A DNA stretch of 64,000 nucleotides from Tumebacillus algifaecis (lineage in GTDB: Bacteria; Bacillota; Bacilli; Tumebacillales; Tumebacillaceae). Below are positions 34,071 through 41,608 of this stretch, one piece after another. The DNA lies in the NCBI RefSeq assembly GCF_002243515.1, contig NZ_CP022657.1, forward strand, positions 2,781,001 to 2,845,000, in the 5' to 3' direction. Made by a program: the position numbers and the translations under genes. The stretch's first letter is position 1. Each line of letters starts with the position of its first letter. The notes below the pieces were generated by a model. That model saw only the letters and a list, made by a program, of their open reading frames with translations, was not told where the DNA came from and ran no database searches.

Positions 34071-35093
34071 TCAATCGGCGCGGTTTCCTTGCCGTACCGC
34101 CGCAATGTATTGTTCTGGGTTCAACGAGCCTGCGCCGATCTGTTCTTCGATCAGCTCAAGTCGCACATCGATCTGCCCGTTTGCAAAAGCGGCTGGCGTA
34201 AGGACTTGAAAGGTTCGTTTTCCCGTCAATGTGACGTTCTGCTGACCTGTCCAACTTCCGGATACCAGCAGTTTTGCTTCTTGGCGCAGTGCTGCCTCGT
34301 ACAGCGAAGCGGGCTGTGCGATGACACGATCTTGAAGCGGTACGGCCGTAGCTCGCTCGTCGGTGCGGATCAGCACCTGATTGCTCGCTTTCAATCGCTC
34401 CCACGCCCGATCGGACGGTGGATCGAGCAACACCATGGAGAGACCGCTCAGTTTGGATGTGCCAGGGTTTTGTTGCCCAACCTCCCCCTGCCCTGTCGTC
34501 GTACCTTCAAGTGCAGAGATCGTGACTTGTTGCGGCACATCGTTGCGCCCTGCATAGTGGTGCCCTGCAAGAATCATCTGCCAGTCCGCATCGTCTGCAC
34601 TGCGCGGTTCTTTGACCAGCACTGTAAACGGTGCATTCGAAGTGCGATTGGCTTCAGCAGCGAGGAAACCAGCTAGAAAAAGCAGTTTCTTGCGATCGTG
34701 GATCAAGTGACGGACATTGCTCAGCTTCGGTTCGGCGGTGTCACCAAGCAGAGAGAAACGCAGTTCAGGATGCTTAGCAGCCAATTCCCCAATCTGAGGG
34801 GTATCAGCAGCAGCTACGACCAGATCAAGTCCAGGGTACTCCGTTACTTGCGACAACGCGTTCGCGTCTGTCGAGTAGACCACTGCGGAGGACAACCCGT
34901 TCTCACTGGCCACTTCGCTTACCAATTGTTCAACGCTGTGCTTCTCTTCTTCATTTTCGGCGGTGGAGACGAAAGACATCGACCATTTGATCGAACTTGG
35001 CTCCATATTTTCAAAAGTTGGTTTATAACAACCGCTGACGAACACAGCGGTCAGACAGCCTGCTGCAATGAGTTTGCGGATTCCTTGTTTCAT
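34071..35093 (-). CDS. BMP/PnrA-like (Med-like) lipoprotein
   Basis: A 340-residue exported lipoprotein: signal peptide with lipobox 'VFVSGC' near residue 22. The body resembles the basic-membrane-protein (BMP) nucleoside-binding fold, seen in 'YPGLDLVVAAADTPQIGELA' and 'KKLLFLAGFLAAEA', but it is more divergent than the BMP protein at 43224. B. subtilis Med, a regulator of competence, is a known BMP-like lipoprotein, so a sensing or regulatory role is possible. No ABC transporter genes accompany it. It precedes ymfK by 12 bases. Confidence 0.68.
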   Translation of the reverse strand: MKQGIRKLIAAGCLTAVFVSGCYKPTFENMEPSSIKWSMSFVSTAENEEEKHSVEQLVSEVASENGLSSAVVYSTDANALSQVTEYPGLDLVVAAADTPQIGELAAKHPELRFSLLGDTAEPKLSNVRHLIHDRKKLLFLAGFLAAEANRTSNAPFTVLVKEPRSADDADWQMILAGHHYAGRNDVPQQVTISALEGTTTGQGEVGQQNPGTSKLSGLSMVLLDPPSDRAWERLKASNQVLIRTDERATAVPLQDRVIAQPASLYEAALRQEAKLLVSGSWTGQQNVTLTGKRTFQVLTPAAFANGQIDVRLELIEEQIGAGSLNPEQYIAAVRQGNRAD

Positions 35094-35277
35094 CTGTAAA
35101 TTGAACGCTCCTGCCTGTTGATTGCCTAAGATGCAAAAGACGGTACTCCCTGCTAGTATAACACAGAGTCATCAAAAGCTTCGAGTCGCAACACAGCTTT
35201 GTGAATTTTTCCAGATGTATCCCACTTCGCTCGCGGGCATGCTGTAGAAAGTCTATCTCACAAAAAGGAGGAGGTTC

Positions 35278-36492
35278 ATGAACGCGACAGAAGTCACTCG
35301 GCAGCTGCTGCCGCCCAGCTCCAAATGGCTGCTTTCGATCAACACCCTTTTTGCGGGAGCGAGCGCCTTATCCAACACATTTTTGAACATCTACCTTTGG
35401 AAATTCCTGCAAAGCGTTGAGCAGATTGCGATTTACAACTTTTACATCTTTTTGTTCTCGGCAATCGGGTACACAATCGCAGGCTGGATCGCAAAAAAGA
35501 GCGATCGCTTGTACACCTTGCGCCTTGGCGTCGCCATTCTCGCCCTGTTTTACATCCTGATCATCAGCCTTGGCTCACAGGTGATCAGCCTATATGTGCT
35601 GCTCGGAATGTTACAGGGAATCGGCACTGGCTTTTTTTGGCTGTCCTATAATGTGCTCGTCTTTGAAGTGACCGAACCGGAAACTCGTGATCAGTACAAT
35701 GGGGCGAACGGTTTTTTGTTCGCGATCGCCACCATGGCCGCCCCCTTGCTCGCTGGGCGCGTTCTCTCCACCCTGCCGATCAAAGGCTACACGATCATTT
35801 TCACGATCTCGTTTGCATTGTTTTTGACCGCGGTACTGCTCACCTGGCTGCTCAAACCGAAAGCAGGACCCCCCTCTTTCGATTTGTACGCCGGTTTTTC
35901 GCCGCGAGAACACAAGAATTTGTGGCGAAAGATGCTGTCCATGTCCTTCGCGATGGGTTTTCGTGAAGGAACGCTGTCCTTTTTACCTTTTTTGCTGGTA
36001 TTTATGGTCACGCGTGACGAACTGACCGCTTCACGTTACCTGCTGTTCACCTCGGGCGGATCGCTGATCGCCTATTATGTAGTCAAACGTTACTTAACCA
36101 ATACACGGCGAATCACCTTTGTCACGACCGCAGCTTTTATGCTCGGCCTCTCCGTGCTGTTGCTCCTATTTGAAGTGAACAAGCTCTCCCTGTTTACTTT
36201 TGGGATTGCCAACGCTCTGTTCACACCGTTGCTTGTTATTCCCTACTCCTGCCTCACCTTCGATGTGATGGGGCAGTTACCAGAAGCGGTCCACCGCAAA
36301 GTTGAATACATTGTCATCCGAGAAGCGCTGGTCAACAGCGGACGCTGTTTGTCAATCTTGGCGATGATCGGCTTGCAGTTGATCGTCTCCGCCAGCTTGT
36401 CCCTAAAACTGACCTTTTTGCTGGTTGGACTTACTCCTCTCATCGCCATGTTCCTCTTCCGGCGTACCAACGAAGCGTTTCACTCCCTATAG
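35278..36492 (+). CDS. MFS transporter
   Basis: A 404-residue major-facilitator protein with about 12 hydrophobic helices and a central cytoplasmic loop ('KPKAGPPSFDLYAGFSPREH'). 'GTGFFWLSYNVLVFEVTEPE' and the loop 'AKKSDRLYTLRLG' after helix 2 (MFS motif-A-like) support the call. The substrate cannot be predicted; it may be an efflux pump. GGAGGAGG is spaced well ahead of the ATG. The gene is monocistronic with its own terminator and opposes the surrounding minus-strand genes. Confidence 0.87.
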   Translation: MNATEVTRQLLPPSSKWLLSINTLFAGASALSNTFLNIYLWKFLQSVEQIAIYNFYIFLFSAIGYTIAGWIAKKSDRLYTLRLGVAILALFYILIISLGSQVISLYVLLGMLQGIGTGFFWLSYNVLVFEVTEPETRDQYNGANGFLFAIATMAAPLLAGRVLSTLPIKGYTIIFTISFALFLTAVLLTWLLKPKAGPPSFDLYAGFSPREHKNLWRKMLSMSFAMGFREGTLSFLPFLLVFMVTRDELTASRYLLFTSGGSLIAYYVVKRYLTNTRRITFVTTAAFMLGLSVLLLLFEVNKLSLFTFGIANALFTPLLVIPYSCLTFDVMGQLPEAVHRKVEYIVIREALVNSGRCLSILAMIGLQLIVSASLSLKLTFLLVGLTPLIAMFLFRRTNEAFHSL

Positions 36493-36541
36493 GGTTAGGA
36501 ACTTCGTTTTCTGAAGTTCCTGAGCCCTATTTCTTTTTCTT
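36489..36541 (+). terminator. terminator of the MFS gene
   Basis: The arms ATAGGGttAGGAACTTC and GAAGTTCCTgagCCCTAT form a 15-bp interrupted stem, followed by TTTCTTTTTCTT. Confidence 0.7.
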
Positions 36542-36616
36542 GCGTGCAAAGACCATCATAAATCCAAACGTGAGCAATCCCACGAGTACAAACGCTAACG
36601 CCATAAAGAAATCCAC
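36527..36616 (-). CDS. small single-pass membrane protein (29 aa)
   Basis: A GTG at 36616, six bases after GGAGGAAG, opens a 29-residue frame that ends at 36527. It begins with two charged or aromatic residues, continues as one membrane helix ('MALAFVLVGLLTFGFMMVFA') and ends in 'RKKKK', the classic positive-inside tail. Such peptides often regulate transporters or enzymes, or act in sporulation. It lies tail-to-tail with the MFS gene and shares its terminator hairpin. It is short, so chance is possible, but the ribosome-binding site and topology are convincing. Confidence 0.6.
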   Translation of the reverse strand: MDFFMALAFVLVGLLTFGFMMVFARKKKK

Positions 36617-36744
36617 TTTGACTTCCTCCTCCATTCAACTCCATCATATTGTACCAAAAAAAATTCCAAAGAGGTCAAAGCACCTGAATTTGTAATATAT
36701 ATAGAGTAACGATATCAAGGTCAACGGAAAAGGGGAGAGGCAGA

Positions 36745-37089
36745 GTGACACAAGAATTTCATCATACGGAATACACACCAGACCAAGCCTTCTATCAACT
36801 GGACTTCTATTTAAAGGCACTCAACCTGCCCTTTTCGCTCAAAGACCTGTACAAAAAGGCGTATGCAGAACGCCTCGGTCCCCACTACAGCGACGACTGG
36901 CTCGACGATCTTGAACACGATCCGGACGTGCAGGAATCGATGAGCACGCCGTTTACGGCGAAGACGATCGTCGAAACACTGATGAAAAACGGACATGAAT
37001 CGATCATTCGAGCACTGCTGCGGCACTCGCGAAAACTCGGGATCGGTTATTCGCAAGCCTATATCGTCGGCATCGAAAAATGGAAATAG
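36745..37089 (+). CDS. unknown protein, paralogue of the 32035 gene (114 aa)
   Basis: A 114-residue soluble protein with 'YQLDFYLKALNLPFSLKDL' followed by 'YKKAYAERL', 'LEHDPDV', 'IVETLMKNGHE' and 'SRKLGIGY'. These blocks align in order and spacing with the second gene of the LexA-boxed operon. The start is GTG at 36745 after GGGGAGAGG. No LexA box is visible upstream here, so the two paralogues seem differently regulated. The family and function are unknown to me; an all-helical fold is likely. Confidence 0.72.
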   Translation: MTQEFHHTEYTPDQAFYQLDFYLKALNLPFSLKDLYKKAYAERLGPHYSDDWLDDLEHDPDVQESMSTPFTAKTIVETLMKNGHESIIRALLRHSRKLGIGYSQAYIVGIEKWK

Positions 37090-37095
37090 CCGTGC

Positions 37096-37135
37096 GAAAA
37101 GCCGCCTTCGTCACAGAATCGAATGGCGGCTTTTC
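37096..37135. terminator. bidirectional terminator
   Basis: GAAAAGCCGCC and GGCGGCTTTTC pair around a loop that also contains TTCG/CGAA. The A and T ends give short T-tracts on both strands, for the converging genes at 36745 and 37142. Confidence 0.65.
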
Positions 37136-37141
37136 ACTATA

Positions 37142-37324
37142 TTATTCCAAGTGTCTGGACAACTCCTCAACAAATTTCTTCAATGCCTCTTCCGTTCCTG
37201 AGCCGAAATCTGCATCGAGTTGCTCATATTCTTTGAGGTCATTCTGCAACACATCCACAATGCATTTGACTTCAGGGAGCGGGATTTCGTAGAGATTGAT
37301 CACTTTACTGCTATCGGAACGCAC
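37142..37324 (-). CDS. small acidic protein, unknown (about 60 aa)
   Basis: About 60 residues and acidic, with a strand-like start followed by a helix ('[20 protein letters not shown]', '[16 protein letters not shown]'). GGTGGAGG precedes GTG codons at 37330 and 37324; the second has the better spacing. No motif is recognisable. It converges on the 36745 gene and is divergent from the SASP gene. Probably real, function unknown. Confidence 0.55.
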   Translation of the reverse strand: MRSDSSKVINLYEIPLPEVKCIVDVLQNDLKEYEQLDADFGSGTEEALKKFVEELSRHLE

Positions 37325-37443
37325 GACCACACCTCCACCTTATTGTTCCTTTAGCGCTTAGGGTGACCGAAAAAAAGGATGCTATCCCATGTATAAGATA
37401 CGAGAGGCCAAGGAAACGTATTCAATACAAGGAGGTGATTGAA

Positions 37444-37665
37444 ATGGCCCGCAATTCCAATCGTAATCGTGTGTTGGTAAACGGCGCTGAACACGCTCTC
37501 GATCATATGAAGTACGAAATTGCGAATGAATTTGGTGTAGACCTCAGTGGTGACACCCCCTCCCGCCTGAATGGATCGGTAGGTGGGGAGATGACCAAGC
37601 GTCTGGTCGCCTTCGCGGAACAGTCGTTGTCAGGAAGCAACATGGGAATGGGCATGCACCGCTAG
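37444..37665 (+). CDS. alpha/beta-type small acid-soluble spore protein
   Basis: SASPs coat and protect spore DNA and are degraded by the GPR protease at germination. The 73-residue product has both family signatures: '[10 protein letters not shown]' with the GPR cleavage site, and '[20 protein letters not shown]'. The ATG at 37444 follows AAGGAGGTGATTGAA; the frame upstream to 37363 is not coding. A sigma-G promoter is expected, but I could not find a convincing match. Confidence 0.95.
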   Translation: MARNSNRNRVLVNGAEHALDHMKYEIANEFGVDLSGDTPSRLNGSVGGEMTKRLVAFAEQSLSGSNMGMGMHR

Positions 37666-37702
37666 TTTCCACGCCTCTGATACATAGGGACCCTACCAAT
37701 CG

Positions 37703-37735
37703 AAAAGCGACCCCTGTTCAGCAGAGGTCGCTTTG
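37703..37735. terminator. bidirectional terminator between SASP and GGCT genes
   Basis: AAAGCGACC and GGTCGCTTT pair around a 13-base loop, with an A-run on the left and TTT on the right. Confidence 0.7.
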
Positions 37736-37736
37736 C

Positions 37737-38120
37737 TTATCTTTTCCGCTTGTATTTCCGCCACGATCCACAAGGGATCATCGGGCACCCCTGATGATGT
37801 TGCCACACGTACGCCTGCCCTTGCTGTCCCGTGCTCGCATCGCAGACACGGATACGCTCATACAGGTTGTCCGGATGGTCTGGGCCGAGATAACCTTCTA
37901 ACTCATCCAGTTTGGAGAGGCCCTCTGCTGTCACTCGCATCCATTCGCCTTCGATCAATTCGGCGTTGGGATCAAGAATCAGCGCTGGATAACGGCCTGC
38001 GGCCGCATCGTAGAGCCTCCCGTACACCGTGCCTGGCTCGACCTGCAACAGATAGGGAGCCACGATGTGATGATTGCGCTCGCCTGTGAGCAATGTGCCG
38101 TAGACAAATATATTGATCAT
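37737..38120 (-). CDS. gamma-glutamylcyclotransferase-like (GGCT/AIG2 fold) protein
   Basis: A 127-residue GGCT-fold protein. It begins with the diagnostic 'FVYGTLLTGERNH' and has 'LDELEGYLG' with the catalytic glutamate. Members release 5-oxoproline from gamma-glutamyl compounds such as gamma-glutamylamines. In Bacillota without glutathione the substrate is uncertain. It is transcribed after the small XRE regulator (29-base gap), possibly with the HD-GYP gene. Confidence 0.87.
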   Translation of the reverse strand: MINIFVYGTLLTGERNHHIVAPYLLQVEPGTVYGRLYDAAAGRYPALILDPNAELIEGEWMRVTAEGLSKLDELEGYLGPDHPDNLYERIRVCDASTGQQGQAYVWQHHQGCPMIPCGSWRKYKRKR

Positions 38121-38149
38121 CGCTTTGTCTCCGTTCGCTCGATCACCCG

Positions 38150-38356
38150 CTATGGTTTCAGTTCCGGCCAGATCTCGCCAACTTTCATCTCCAGAACCTT
38201 CGCGATCTTTTGCGCGATGTGCGGTTTGGGCTGATGTTGTTTGTAGACGAGAAACTCCAGTGCGAGCATCGATACGCCCGTATCTTCCGAAATTTTTTGC
38301 AAGCTCAGCTTTTTATCCTTCAACAGTTGCTCCAACCCATGTTTTCCGCTCATCAC
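38150..38356 (-). CDS. small XRE-type helix-turn-helix protein
   Basis: A 68-residue protein that is almost entirely one Cro/C1-type helix-turn-helix: 'LSLQKISEDTGVSMLALEFL' followed by 'KPHIAQKIAKVLEMKVGEIW'. The typical ending 'I-W-P-E' of XRE domains is present. It lacks any other domain, so it probably binds DNA as a dimer. Its targets are unknown; neighbours suggest local control of the GGCT or HD-GYP gene, but this is only positional. Confidence 0.82.
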   Translation of the reverse strand: MMSGKHGLEQLLKDKKLSLQKISEDTGVSMLALEFLVYKQHQPKPHIAQKIAKVLEMKVGEIWPELKP

Positions 38357-38395
38357 TCGAAATCTCCTTCGAACATAAAAACTGCGTCCATTGTA

Positions 38396-39439
38396 TCATA
38401 CTGCCAGCACTTTTTCGATGAACAAATCGGGGTGCTTTTGTAGGTCGATATACTCATCCTCGATCTGAAGCAACGGTCGGGTCGGACGATCCGGTGGGAT
38501 CAACACCACCTTGGCTGAACGACCGTCGGAGAGCTGCACGATGTTGCCGACAAATAAGCCGATCATCTTCTGGACGAACACGGACACAACCGTTGGATCG
38601 AGTGCACCAAACGAGTTGCTCTGCAACTCATCGAGCACCCGGTAATACGAAGCCGCATCTCGATAAACGCGACGAGAAGTCATCGCGTTGAATACATCTG
38701 AGACGGCGACGATGCGCGAGAATAAATCGATCTCCCCTCGCTGTAACCCTCGCGGATAACCGCTGCCATCGAGACGCTCATGATGGTTGAGCGCTACCAA
38801 CGCCACCGCTTCCTTCACCTCTGAGTTTCGCAGCACCATGTACCCCAAATGCGTGTGCGTTTTGATATGCTCATATTCGACCGGAGTCAACCGACCCGGT
38901 TTTAACAATACATCCTGATCGACCAAGCTCTTCCCGATGTCGTGCAACGTGCCAGCTAACAGCAGATCGTCACATTCCTCTGCCGATAAGCCAAGCCATT
39001 CCCCGATCTGCGCGCAAAGCAATCCGACACCGAGCGAATGTTGAAACGTATAGTCATCAAGCGTTCGCAGGTTCAATATCAAATCGAGAAAATTAGACTC
39101 CTGCTGGCAAGCGCTCCAGAACTCGCGTAGCACCGTTGGCGTCGCGCCAAGGTCGAGCTGTCTGGCAGCAGATGCCTGAGCAAACAGATCTTCGATACAG
39201 ATCGCAGCCTCTTGATACACTTGAACGATGACTTCGCTAAACAGCGGTGCGACCACGGGGTCTTTTTCCCGCACCCATACTTCGAGGATTCCGAGCTGTT
39301 TGAGGCGATTCAACTGTGCCAGTGTCAGCACCGTCTGACGCGGCAGCACCAGCTGTCCTTGTTGATTGACGATATCACGGGCCAGGACGAGTTCGCTCTG
39401 CCACTCAGAAGTTTGAAATTTACGCTCGTTGGTCGGCAT
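38396..39439 (-). CDS. HD-GYP domain protein (putative c-di-GMP phosphodiesterase)
   Basis: A 347-residue protein with an N-terminal ~115-residue region of unknown fold and a C-terminal HD-GYP domain. Motifs include 'FQHSLGVGLL', 'LHDIGKSLV', 'HTHLGYMVL' and 'HHERLDGSGYPRG', the full HHExxDGxGYP signature. HD-GYP proteins hydrolyse cyclic di-GMP or related dinucleotides. No receiver or membrane domain is present, so it is likely cytosolic. Metal ligands appear intact. Confidence 0.92.
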   Translation of the reverse strand: MPTNERKFQTSEWQSELVLARDIVNQQGQLVLPRQTVLTLAQLNRLKQLGILEVWVREKDPVVAPLFSEVIVQVYQEAAICIEDLFAQASAARQLDLGATPTVLREFWSACQQESNFLDLILNLRTLDDYTFQHSLGVGLLCAQIGEWLGLSAEECDDLLLAGTLHDIGKSLVDQDVLLKPGRLTPVEYEHIKTHTHLGYMVLRNSEVKEAVALVALNHHERLDGSGYPRGLQRGEIDLFSRIVAVSDVFNAMTSRRVYRDAASYYRVLDELQSNSFGALDPTVVSVFVQKMIGLFVGNIVQLSDGRSAKVVLIPPDRPTRPLLQIEDEYIDLQKHPDLFIEKVLAV

Positions 39440-39528
39440 TCCCGATTCACCCCGTACATTGACAGAATCATATAAGTAATCTTAATTATTCAAATTATAT
39501 CATTTCCCCCCTCAATTGACCAGCAATA

Positions 39529-39561
39529 GAAAAAGAGAGACAAGGATTCCCCCTGTCTCTC
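39529..39561 (-). terminator. terminator of the ABC importer operon
   Basis: GAGAGACA and TGTCTCTC pair on the minus strand, followed by TTTTTC, 14 bases after the last permease stop. Confidence 0.78.
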
Positions 39562-39575
39562 CCGCAACATTGCGA

Positions 39576-40544
39576 TTAACGACTTCCCGTTTCGTAAGGC
39601 TTACCATTTGCGGCTGGCGCTTCCGATCGTCCAACCACTCCGGCCAGCGCCAGAATGGTCAGCAGGTACGGCAACGCATTCAGAAACTCACTCGGCACAT
39701 ACTCGGTAAGTCCCAGCACCTGTCCGGACACGGACAGTGCGGTAGCAAGGCCGAAGAAAAGCGCCGCGCCCATCGCGCCAGCCGGATGCCATTTGCCGAA
39801 AATCATCGCCGCCAGCGCCATAAAGCCATGACCGGATACGGTCGCGTGCTGGAAGTTCGACGAGATTGCGATCGACAAAGCGCTACCGCCCAGACCTGCG
39901 AGTGCGCCGGAGATCATCACCGCCATATAGCGCATGCGACGAACGTTGACGCCGAGCGTGTCCGCAGCTCGCGGATGCTCACCGACAGCACGCAGGCGCA
40001 GGCCGAACGGCGTTTTGTACAGCACATAGTACGAGACACCTACCAGAATCATGGCGAGGTAAGAGATCCCGTACACATTAAAAATCCCTGGGCCGATCAC
40101 CGGAATTTCATACAGGCCCGGAATGGCGATCTTAGTGAACACGTTTTGCACGGTCGTGGTTTGACCTGCCCCTTCGAACAGCTTTTTTACCAAAAACAGG
40201 GCAAAACCTGCTGCCAAGAAGTTGAGTGCCACGCCGCTCACCACTTGATCGGCTTTGAAGTCGATCGAAGCGACCGCGTGCGGCAGTGAGAAGATAATAC
40301 CTGCGACCATCGCCGCCAACATGCCGATCCAAGGAGCCAGCCAGCCTGGCACCCCCAGCGATTCACCGACGAAAATCGTCACGACAGCAGCTGCGAACGC
40401 CCCGATGACCATCAAACCTTCGAGTGCAATGTTAACGACACCTGAACGCTCCGAAAACACCCCGCCCAATGCGGCAAGAATCAACGGTGTCGCAAAGATG
40501 ATCGAACCATTTAATATTGTAACGAGTACATCTGAAAAGTTCAT
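39576..40544 (-). CDS. nupQ: BMP-type ABC transporter permease 2 (NupQ-like)
   Basis: A 322-residue polytopic permease of the branched-chain/ribose-like type (BPD_transp_2) that forms half of a nucleoside-importer channel. It has about eight to ten hydrophobic helices and the conserved loop 'LRLRAVGEHPRAADTLGVNV' that contacts the ATPase. Order lipoprotein-ATPase-permease-permease matches B. subtilis nupNOPQ (yufNOPQ, guanosine uptake). It overlaps the upstream permease by one base, implying coupled translation. The exact substrate is an inference. Confidence 0.9.
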   Translation of the reverse strand: MNFSDVLVTILNGSIIFATPLILAALGGVFSERSGVVNIALEGLMVIGAFAAAVVTIFVGESLGVPGWLAPWIGMLAAMVAGIIFSLPHAVASIDFKADQVVSGVALNFLAAGFALFLVKKLFEGAGQTTTVQNVFTKIAIPGLYEIPVIGPGIFNVYGISYLAMILVGVSYYVLYKTPFGLRLRAVGEHPRAADTLGVNVRRMRYMAVMISGALAGLGGSALSIAISSNFQHATVSGHGFMALAAMIFGKWHPAGAMGAALFFGLATALSVSGQVLGLTEYVPSEFLNALPYLLTILALAGVVGRSEAPAANGKPYETGSR

Positions 40545-41608
40545 CAGCTCTGCACCTCCTCACGACGACGGCGGAACACACCAAGCAGGCGGTAGATGAT
40601 CGCGGAAGCCGCAACGAAGTAAATGACCATCGAAATGACAATTTGAATCGACTCGGTCGGAATTCCTTCGGCGCGCTGCATGTTGTCTGCACCAAACGAG
40701 AAACCGCCAAACAGCAAAGCACCTAGCACGACACCAAACGGGTTGTTCGCCCCGATCAGCGCGACCGCGATACCGTCAAAGCCGATTCCCGTGAACCCTG
40801 CCGAGATGACCATGTACCCATACACGCCAAGCGTCTCGACTGCCCCGCCCGCACCTGCGAGCATGCCGGAGATCACCATCGAGAGCACGATATTTTTCGA
40901 TACGTTCATCCCTGCGTATTCGGACGCATGCGGGTTGAAGCCGACTGCGCGCAATTCATACCCAGTGGTCGTCTTCCACAGCAACCAGTACATGAGCAGT
41001 GTCAGACCTAAAGCGATAAAGAGTCCCCAGTTGATACGCGCCCCTTCAAAAAGGTTGGACAGAAACGGAGAGGCAATGGATGCGGACGGCAGAATATCTT
41101 TGGTGCCTTCCGATGCCCCTTTCAGGAAGTTGCGGATGATGTAGTTGGCACTGAACAGCGCAATATAGTTGAGCATGATCGTCGTGATAACTTCGTGCAC
41201 ACCCAAGCGAGCTTTCAGCCAACCGGCAAATCCCGCATACAGACCTGCTGCAATCATCGCGACGAGCACCGCTGTGATCGCATGCAGTACGGGCGGCAAG
41301 TCCCACGAAATCCCGACCCATGCTGCCGCGAGCTGGCCGACGATAAATTGCCCTTCGACCCCGATGTTGAACAGGCCCGTCCGAAATGCGAACGCCACGG
41401 CCAGACCTGCAAAGATCAGCGGCGTGACGGCGCGCAACGTCTCCCCCATGTAGTACGGGTTTGCGAAGATCCCTTGGAACATCAATGAATAGGCTTGAAT
41501 CGGATTGTACCCCATCGCAAGCATAATCAGAGCGCCGACGATCATCCCAAGGATGACAGCCAGCACAGGAACGAGAAACGCATTTAATTTCGAGTTGCCT
41601 TTGTTCAT
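40544..41608 (-). CDS. nupP: BMP-type ABC transporter permease 1 (NupP-like)
   Basis: A 354-residue membrane permease, partner of the downstream one. It has 'MGETLRAVTPLIFAGLAVAF', 'FNIGVEGQFIVGQLAAAWVG' and the ATPase-coupling loop 'ELRAVGFNPHASEYAGMNVS'. These are typical of BMP-linked nucleoside-importer permeases. The start overlaps the ATPase stop by four bases (ATGA-type), so expression is coupled. Confidence 0.9.
   Translation of the reverse strand: MNKGNSKLNAFLVPVLAVILGMIVGALIMLAMGYNPIQAYSLMFQGIFANPYYMGETLRAVTPLIFAGLAVAFAFRTGLFNIGVEGQFIVGQLAAAWVGISWDLPPVLHAITAVLVAMIAAGLYAGFAGWLKARLGVHEVITTIMLNYIALFSANYIIRNFLKGASEGTKDILPSASIASPFLSNLFEGARINWGLFIALGLTLLMYWLLWKTTTGYELRAVGFNPHASEYAGMNVSKNIVLSMVISGMLAGAGGAVETLGVYGYMVISAGFTGIGFDGIAVALIGANNPFGVVLGALLFGGFSFGADNMQRAEGIPTESIQIVISMVIYFVAASAIIYRLLGVFRRRREEVQS

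Noticed and set aside
37366-37410. Sigma-G promoter of the SASP gene
   Set aside because: CATGTATA is near the -10 pattern but fails at the defined TA, and no matching -35 was found.
37363-37443. 27-codon N-terminal extension of the SASP frame
   Set aside because: The ATG at 37444 has a perfect ribosome-binding site and matches the SASP family start.
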